Below, in pieces: positions 58,779 through 64,000 of a stretch of DNA of 64,000 nucleotides; within the stretch, counting starts at the first letter, position 1; each line of letters opens with the position of its first letter. The notes beneath the pieces are model-generated. The model was not told where the DNA came from, searched no databases, and saw only the letters and a program-made list of their open reading frames with translations. The stretch is taken from NCBI GenBank assembly GCA_035546775.1, contig DASZWD010000058.1:1-64000 (forward strand), given 5' to 3'. The position numbers and the translations under genes were made by a program. The stretch is from Acidimicrobiales bacterium (GTDB lineage: Bacteria > Actinomycetota > Acidimicrobiia > Acidimicrobiales > JACCXE01).

Positions 58779-59860
58779 GCGCGTTCGAAACGCGGGCGGT
58801 ACACGCCGGGTGGGAGCCTGATCCGGTCACCGGGGCGGTCGTGCCACCGATCAACCTCTCGACGACTTACGCCCAGCGCTCACCGGCCGATCCCTGCGGC
58901 GACTTCGAGTACTCGCGCTCGGGCAACCCGACGCGCGCAGTGCTCGAACGGGCACTCGCAGAACTCGAAGGCGGCGCGCACGGGTTCGCCTTTGCGAGCG
59001 GCCTCGCGGCCGAAGACGCCGTGCTGCGCACGCTTCCGTCGGGCGCGCGCGTTGTCATCCCACACGACGCGTATGGCGGCACGTACCGGCTGATCGCGCG
59101 CGTGCACGCGCTGGCGGGCCTGCAGTTCGAAGCCGTCGACCTCGGCGATCCGGCGGCGCTGAACCGCGCGGTCACCGACGACACCGCGCTGGTGTGGTGC
59201 GAGACCCCGACCAACCCGACGCTCGCCGTCGTCGACATCGGCAACGTCGCGGCGGTGGCGCACGGCGCGGGTGCGCTCCTCGTCGTCGACAACACCTTCG
59301 CCACGCCGTACCTGCAGCAGCCGCTGTCGCAGGGCGCCGACGTCGTCGTGCACTCGTCGACCAAGTATCTCGGCGGGCACTCCGACGTCGTCGGTGGCGC
59401 GGTCGTTGTGAACGACGACGAATTGGCGGCACGCCTGCGGTTCCTGCAGAACGCGACGGGCGCGGTGCCCGCGCCCTTCGACTGCTGGCTCGTGCTGCGC
59501 GGCCTGCGCACCCTCGCAGTGCGCGTCGAGCGCCAGCAGGAGAACGCGCGTGCCGTCGCCGCGTATCTCGAGACCGACCGCAACGTGAGCAAGGTCCTCT
59601 ACCCCGGTTTCGGCGGGATGGTGTCCTTCCTCCACGCCGGCGGCGAGGAGGGCGCCGTCGACGTGTGTAAGCGCACACGACTGTTCACGCTGGCGGAGAG
59701 CCTCGGCGCCGTCGAGTCGCTCATCGAGCACCCGGGCCGGATGACGCACGCGTCCGTCGCCGGCACCTCGAACGAGGTCGACGCTGCGCTGGTCCGGCTC
59801 TCGTGCGGCATCGAACACCAGGACGACTTGATCGCCGACCTCGCGCAAGCTCTGGCGTGA
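58775..59860 (+). CDS. metB: Cystathionine gamma-synthase/lyase with a shortened loop
   Basis: 361 aa PLP fold-I enzyme. The PLP lysine is in VVVHSSTKYLGGHSDVVGGA; FEYSRSGNPTRAVLERALAE and VESLIEHPGRMTHASVAGTS are typical. Against usual members (~380 aa) the stretch between KVLYPG and GFGGMVSF is about 17 residues shorter: the LPSHPxHxxAxxQMx part is missing. With cbs upstream it could run either forward or reverse transsulfuration. The GTGA end overlaps the next gene. Confidence 0.92.
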   Translation: MSAFETRAVHAGWEPDPVTGAVVPPINLSTTYAQRSPADPCGDFEYSRSGNPTRAVLERALAELEGGAHGFAFASGLAAEDAVLRTLPSGARVVIPHDAYGGTYRLIARVHALAGLQFEAVDLGDPAALNRAVTDDTALVWCETPTNPTLAVVDIGNVAAVAHGAGALLVVDNTFATPYLQQPLSQGADVVVHSSTKYLGGHSDVVGGAVVVNDDELAARLRFLQNATGAVPAPFDCWLVLRGLRTLAVRVERQQENARAVAAYLETDRNVSKVLYPGFGGMVSFLHAGGEEGAVDVCKRTRLFTLAESLGAVESLIEHPGRMTHASVAGTSNEVDAALVRLSCGIEHQDDLIADLAQALA

Positions 59861-60762
59861 CTGACCCCGCCGCGCTCGCGCGCCCGCGGTGGCGTGGCCA
59901 GCCGCACCGTCTCGAGGTCTGGTACGCCACCTTCACCGACGCGGACGAAACCGGCTACTGGATCCACTACGAGACGGTCGCCCCCACCACCGGAGACCCG
60001 TATACCCACGGGTGGGCCGCGGTGTTCCCCGTAGAGGGCGCGCCGCGGGTCGAACGGTTCGGCCCGGACCGGCCCACCGACGCGGCCGACGTCGCACGCG
60101 GCATCCTCCGTGGCCGCGCCGGCGCAGTGGAGTGGGACGTCAGCTTCGACGACACGAGCTCACCGTTGTGGACGTTCCCCCGCCGCGTCTGGGAACGCGA
60201 ACTGCTGCCCGCGGCACAGATCGTGCCGTGGCCCCGCGCCACGTTCCGCGGCACGGTCAGCGTGGACGGAACCGCGAAGCCGATCTCGGCGCGCGGCGCC
60301 GTGGCGCGGATCTACGGACACGGCAACGCGCACCGCTGGTGTTGGCTGCACGCCGATCTCGGCGACGGCGCCGTCGTGGAACTCGTGGCCGCCACCGCGC
60401 ACCGGCGCGGACTGCAGCAACTGCCGATGGTGACGATGCTGCAGCTCCGTGTGCCGGGAGCGGGCGACTGGCCGCGCCTGTCGCTGGCGGCGGCTCCCCT
60501 GTTACGGGCGCATCATCACGAAGACGGATTCGTCGTGGGCGGCGTGGTCGGGCGCCGGCGCGTCGGCATCAACGTGCACTGGCCTCACGACCAGTCCGTC
60601 ACGCTGCAGTACGTCGATCCGAACGGAGATACGGCGACGTGCACCAACTCCGAGCGCGCGTCGGCCAAGGTGGTGCTACAGAAGTGGCGAGGCAAGTGGC
60701 AGACCGAACGGTCGTGGCAGGTCGAACACAGCGCCCACGCCGAGATCGGCCGTCGGCCGTAA
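59857..60762 (+). CDS. Possible lipocalin-like (AttH/CrtC-type) beta-barrel protein
   Basis: 301 aa, no signal peptide. Repeated Trp/Tyr-rich strands (HRLEVWYATFTDADETGYWI, GWAAVFPVEGAPRVERFG, RWCWLHADLGDGAVVELVAA) suggest a two-barrel fold as in AttH/hydroxyneurosporene-synthase-like proteins, but the similarity is only by eye. GTG start at 59857 overlaps metB by 4 bp. Function unknown; stop is 4 bp from the convergent secreted LamG gene. Confidence 0.5.
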   Translation: MTDPAALARPRWRGQPHRLEVWYATFTDADETGYWIHYETVAPTTGDPYTHGWAAVFPVEGAPRVERFGPDRPTDAADVARGILRGRAGAVEWDVSFDDTSSPLWTFPRRVWERELLPAAQIVPWPRATFRGTVSVDGTAKPISARGAVARIYGHGNAHRWCWLHADLGDGAVVELVAATAHRRGLQQLPMVTMLQLRVPGAGDWPRLSLAAAPLLRAHHHEDGFVVGGVVGRRRVGINVHWPHDQSVTLQYVDPNGDTATCTNSERASAKVVLQKWRGKWQTERSWQVEHSAHAEIGRRP

Positions 60763-60765
60763 CCG

Positions 60766-62733
60766 TTAACTGCGAGCGGCGTAATGCGCGGCGACCTGCG
60801 CGCCCGACAGCGCGTAGTCGTACAGCGCGACGTCGTCGAGTGAACCCGTGAGGTGTTCGTTGAACCGATCGCTGCCCAGCTGAAGCGGGGATGAAGCATT
60901 CGAGTTGATCGTGATCGTCTGGGTGACGAGTAGCACGCCGTCGACGTAGATCTTGCCGGTCGCGCCGTCGTAAGTGAACACGGCATGGTGGAAACTACCG
61001 TCGCTCAGATTCGTCGTGTTGGCGTGCACGGTGTTCCCCGTCGCGAGCCAATACTCGATGCTCGTTCCGTTCGACGGCAGCGCAAACAGCGCGTCCTGCG
61101 ACTGACCCCACGCCACGAGCGCGTCGTACTGCAACGCCGTGCGTTTGAACCACACTTCGATCGATCGCGCCGCGCCGCCGACGGGATGGAACACGGACGT
61201 CGCCGTCGCAATCGGACCGGCGTTGGCACCGGTACTCGCATGGTCTCCGTCGCCGAGCGCGCCGCCGGCCGCGTGCGTGATCCCACTGGTGCCGTATGTC
61301 AACGCCCGACCGTTGCCCGAATAGTCCTGCGCGCTGAATAGGTCATTCCAGTAGCCCATGGGCTCGTCGAGGCGCCAATACGCCAGCGGACCGTCCGCGA
61401 CGACCACCGATCGGTAGGACGCGCCCGTGCCCGCCGTCGTCGCCGTGACCGCGGCCGACGCAGGGCTTTCGCCGTAGATCGAATAGGCGCTCACGGTGAA
61501 CGAGTACGTCGCTGCGCCGTCGAGGCTCGTGAAGGTCGCCGTCGTCGACGGACTCGTCACCGGGCGTGTCGCGACCAACGTTGTCCCGAGATAGGCGCGG
61601 ACGACGTAAGTGACCGGGACCGGACTCGTGACGGCATTCCAGCTCAGGCTCGCCGAGCGGTTGCCGGGCGTCGCGGTGAGCCCCGTGGGCGGTGAGGTCG
61701 TGGCCAGACCGGACGCCGCGAAGTGCGCGGCCACCTTCGCCGCGGACAACGCCGTCGGGTAGATCGCGACTTCGTCGAGGCTGCCGTTCCATGCGAAGCC
61801 ACCGCTGTCATTGCCAAGGCGCAACGTCGCGTTGACTGGCGTGTTCAGCGAACCCGTCTGCGTCCCGACGAACACGCCGTCGTAGTAGTTCCTGAGGGTC
61901 GTGCCGTCGTACGTCACCGCCACGTAGTGCCACAGGTTGTCGTTTTGATTGGGTGTGGCCGGCGCGCCGCCGAGGCTCGCGATTCCCAGCGACGAGCCGT
62001 TCGCGCGTAACGGGTTCCCTCCGTAATCCACGAGCGTGTTGCCCGCGGCCGACGTCTTGAACCACAGTTCCCACGTGCGCGGCGCGTTGCCCGTCGGCAA
62101 GCCAGCTCCTCCTGAACGGGACGCGGGTGTACCGCCGCCGTTCGAGATGATCGCCGTGTCGTTGTCTCCGACGGTCCCGGCGACGCCGTACGTCACAAAC
62201 GCCGGCTGGTATGTCGCGTCCTGGGCGTGACCTGACGAGTCCAACGCCACCGTGCCACTCGCCTCACCCAGGCGGTAGTAGACGCTCGGCGAGTCCGACA
62301 GAACCGTCGCGCGGTACGCAGCGACCGTGGCCGAGGCACTCTTGGAGCTTTCGGCGCCCAACCAGTTGTTCTGGACGGGCTGCACCGACCACACCCAGGT
62401 CCCTGCGGGCACACTGGCTTCGACACAGCTGAGTGCGGTGATCACGCCCGTACAACCCGCCCCGATCGCTTGTTCTTGCAGCGTCGCGCCGTCGAAGCGG
62501 CGCACGACGTAACCGTTCACGGCGGGGCCGCCACCGGCAAACGTGCTGGCGGTCCAACTGACTGTCGCTGACGCACCGTTGACGGACACGGTCGGGGTAT
62601 TCCCCGCCGGCATCAAGCGCGCCCTCGTCGACGCGGCGCCGGGCCCCGTCGCCGTCCAGGACGCGCTGGCCGGCAGCGCGGCGGTAACTACGCCGAGCGC
62701 GACAACAACCAGTGCGATCGTCCGCCGGTTCAC
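60766..62733 (-). CDS. Secreted protein: Fn3-LamG-Fn3-LamG
   Basis: 655 aa. Signal peptide (TIALVVVALGVVTAALPASA). Then Fn3-like (~45-125, NTPTVSVNGASATVSWTAST), concanavalin/LamG domain (YYRLGEASGTVALDSSGHAQ, ~150-345), Fn3 (PPTGLTATPGNRSASLSWNA, ~345-435) and a second LamG (AYWRLDEPMGYWNDLFSAQD, ~450-655). Each LamG ends with the D[EV]VAIY/LYxxALS motif. GTG at 62733 overlaps the upstream gene as GTGA. Probably glycan- or protein-binding at the surface; no anchor seen. Confidence 0.85.
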   Translation of the reverse strand: MNRRTIALVVVALGVVTAALPASASWTATGPGAASTRARLMPAGNTPTVSVNGASATVSWTASTFAGGGPAVNGYVVRRFDGATLQEQAIGAGCTGVITALSCVEASVPAGTWVWSVQPVQNNWLGAESSKSASATVAAYRATVLSDSPSVYYRLGEASGTVALDSSGHAQDATYQPAFVTYGVAGTVGDNDTAIISNGGGTPASRSGGAGLPTGNAPRTWELWFKTSAAGNTLVDYGGNPLRANGSSLGIASLGGAPATPNQNDNLWHYVAVTYDGTTLRNYYDGVFVGTQTGSLNTPVNATLRLGNDSGGFAWNGSLDEVAIYPTALSAAKVAAHFAASGLATTSPPTGLTATPGNRSASLSWNAVTSPVPVTYVVRAYLGTTLVATRPVTSPSTTATFTSLDGAATYSFTVSAYSIYGESPASAAVTATTAGTGASYRSVVVADGPLAYWRLDEPMGYWNDLFSAQDYSGNGRALTYGTSGITHAAGGALGDGDHASTGANAGPIATATSVFHPVGGAARSIEVWFKRTALQYDALVAWGQSQDALFALPSNGTSIEYWLATGNTVHANTTNLSDGSFHHAVFTYDGATGKIYVDGVLLVTQTITINSNASSPLQLGSDRFNEHLTGSLDDVALYDYALSGAQVAAHYAARS

Positions 62734-63491
62734 GGGATCCGGACCGTCCGATTGAGCCGACCACTCGTCGCCGCCGGGTCGTAGGACGCGTCTCCGGCGA
62801 ACACCACTGAGTAGTGAGACGGCAGCAGCGGCGCTGGGCCGCTGCACCGGCCGCGCCCGTGCATGTCGGTCGTGAGCGTGCATACGAGCTTGCTCCCTAC
62901 GAGGAACCGAAGGGTGCGGCCGACCACGCCCGCCTGCCCGCCCGACTCGAACAACGACGCGTCGACCTCCGCTGTGCGCGCGGCGGTGAGGCGCACGACC
63001 AGCCGTGCGTCGTGCACCACCACGGAAGTCGGCAGTGGGAAGCGCACTCCGTGCCCGCTGAAGCTCAACGTGAACTTCGCGCCCTGGCACGCGTCGGTGA
63101 CGCCGGTCGCCATCGATACCGTTACCGGGATAACCGTGGTGGCGTTCCCGCCGACGAGCGTCGAGGCGGAGAATCCGGGCGATGACACCGCCGCCTTCGG
63201 GCAATTCGACTTGTCGACGCCGACAACGGCGACCGCTAGATCGGTGATGCGCAGCGAGTAGCTGTTCGTGTTGTGCACCGCGAGCGGCAACGACAGCATG
63301 GCGCCGGGAAAGAGACCTTCAACCGATCCGCCGATCGTGAACGGGCCCGCGGTGGGGCTTCCCGTCGCCGAAGCGAGGCGCGACGGCAGTCGCCGGCCGT
63401 TGCCTTCGGACTGGAGCACCAGGCCGAAGGCAACCGCGGCGACCACGAGGAGCACTCGCACGCATGACGCGCCGACGCGTGTCGCGGACAT
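62730..63491 (-). CDS. Secreted protein with DACQG motif plus C-terminal Ig-like part
   Basis: 253 aa. N-terminal hydrophobic segment (VRVLLVVAAVAFGLVLQSEG). Residues ~50-150 align with the smaller protein at 63529: NTNSYSLRITDLAVAVVGVD, then GVTDACQGAKFTLSFSGHGV against VDACQGLVFTIPVTLSGHSA. Residues ~160-253 resemble a bacterial Ig-like/filamin-type module (LVCTLTTDMHGRGRCSGPAP, YSVVFAGDASYDPAATSG). ATG at 63491. No family recognised; likely extracellular. Confidence 0.7.
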   Translation of the reverse strand: MSATRVGASCVRVLLVVAAVAFGLVLQSEGNGRRLPSRLASATGSPTAGPFTIGGSVEGLFPGAMLSLPLAVHNTNSYSLRITDLAVAVVGVDKSNCPKAAVSSPGFSASTLVGGNATTVIPVTVSMATGVTDACQGAKFTLSFSGHGVRFPLPTSVVVHDARLVVRLTAARTAEVDASLFESGGQAGVVGRTLRFLVGSKLVCTLTTDMHGRGRCSGPAPLLPSHYSVVFAGDASYDPAATSGRLNRTVRIP

Positions 63492-63528
63492 CGCTACGCC
63501 GAAACGGGTGACGAACCGGTGAAAGGGA

Positions 63529-63993
63529 CTACGGGGCGCTGTGGCCGCTGAGGGTGACCGGGATCGTGAACACGAGCCCCTGACAGGCGTCGACCGACGC
63601 CGTCGACATCGCGGCCGCACCCGTGAGCGTCACGGTCGATTCGCCGCCGGCCGGTACCGTCCAGGTGCCGGTCTGGTCGGAGTAGGTGACGCTGTTCGAG
63701 TTGTCGCACGTCGCGTTGCCCGACGAGATCGAAGCGCTCGCCGTCTGCGCGATGCCCGTGACGACGACGTCGTACGGATTCGGATTTGCGATCCGGACGA
63801 GGACGTCGCCACTCCCGCCGGGATACAGCTGAGCCGTCGTCGTAGCCGACACGTCCACGGTCGAAAGCGCTTGCGCGGTCCGCGCCTTGGTGTAACCGCT
63901 CCCGGCGCCCGACGCGGTCCATGCGGCGAAGGCCACACCGGTAGCGGCGAAGGCGACCGAAGCCGCGGCAATGACAGAAAGCTTCCGCTTCAT
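63529..63993 (-). CDS. Small secreted protein, DACQG family
   Basis: 154 aa. Signal peptide MKRKLSVIAAASVAFAATGV, cleavage near AFA-AW. The mature start AWTASGAGSGYTKART resembles SWTATGPGAASTRARL of the LamG protein two genes on. It then is a beta-sandwich with ANPNPYDVVVTGIAQTASAS and the terminal VDACQGLVFTIPVTLSGHS. Possibly a TasA/SipW-type or pilin-like surface subunit, a guess from size and signal type only. It starts 7 bp inside the window edge; more of the cluster may lie outside. Confidence 0.65.
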   Translation of the reverse strand: MKRKLSVIAAASVAFAATGVAFAAWTASGAGSGYTKARTAQALSTVDVSATTTAQLYPGGSGDVLVRIANPNPYDVVVTGIAQTASASISSGNATCDNSNSVTYSDQTGTWTVPAGGESTVTLTGAAAMSTASVDACQGLVFTIPVTLSGHSAP

Positions 63994-64000
63994 GTTGGAT

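Noticed and set aside
60766-63204. 812-aa extension of the LamG protein
   Set aside because: The signal peptide begins at the GTG at 62733, and the extension overlaps the DACQG gene in another frame.

Overview
The window is a high-GC chromosomal segment from an actinobacterium, most likely of class Acidimicrobiia. The evidence is a WhiB-family regulator, a MurA with Asp in place of the active-site Cys (as in mycobacteria), very frequent GTG starts with GTGA/ATGA stop-start overlaps, and the block argS / lysA / hom / thrC / rho / rpmE / prfA / prmC / tsaC / wecA / atp operon. That block matches the gene content and order of the Mycobacterium argS-lysA-thrA-thrC-thrB-rho-rpmE-prfA-hemK-rfe-atp region. 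Most genes look like housekeeping genes. I see no phage, IS element, CRISPR array or defence island.

Layout: (1) 1-9.7 kb: sulfur transfer and tRNA thiolation (mnmA, cysteine desulfurase, an AMP-ligase-like protein), galT, an SRPBCC protein, a WhiB protein, an enoyl-CoA hydratase overlapping meaB, a NifU-type Fe-S scaffold, murA and a divergent MFS transporter. (2) 9.7-19 kb: two paralogous secreted proteins with different C-terminal anchors (LARTG plus membrane helix; Thr/Pro-rich tail). They flank a hydrolase, a J-domain protein, an acidic repeat protein, an acyl-CoA mutase subunit and glpX; an L,D-transpeptidase follows. (3) 19-27.3 kb: a 2H-phosphoesterase/GNAT fusion, then the complete F1Fo-ATP synthase operon, atpZ-atpI-atpB-E-F-H-A-G-D-C read on the minus strand. 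(4) 27.3-32.3 kb: wecA, then an overlapping glyA / rpiB / low-molecular-weight phosphatase set, and a divergent thiolase-like gene. (5) 32.3-47.7 kb: a secreted beta-propeller/FG-GAP repeat protein, tsaC-prmC-prfA, rpmE, rho, an antiporter, a cupin, thrC, hom, lysA and argS. (6) 47.7-57.3 kb: a stand-alone receiver protein, tRNA-Arg(CCG) followed by tandem repeats of its own 3' half, a DUF2127 protein, an adenylate cyclase, a PAS-PAS-receiver protein, a lipoprotein, a Tat-exported phosphoesterase, a metallo-beta-lactamase protein coupled to a PAS protein, an SRPBCC protein and an Fpg-like glycosylase. (7) 57.4-64 kb: the transsulfuration pair cbs-metB with a downstream beta-barrel-like gene, then three overlapping or adjacent secreted-protein genes that run to the window edge.

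The most unusual signals are: the array of tRNA-Arg 3'-half plus hairpin repeats next to the intact tRNA; a set of 47-49 bp near-perfect palindromes with 3-nt loops, one of them inside a coding sequence; the secreted paralog pair with swapped anchors; and the small secreted family at the right edge. No single gene cluster stands out as a clearly new enzymatic or defence system.
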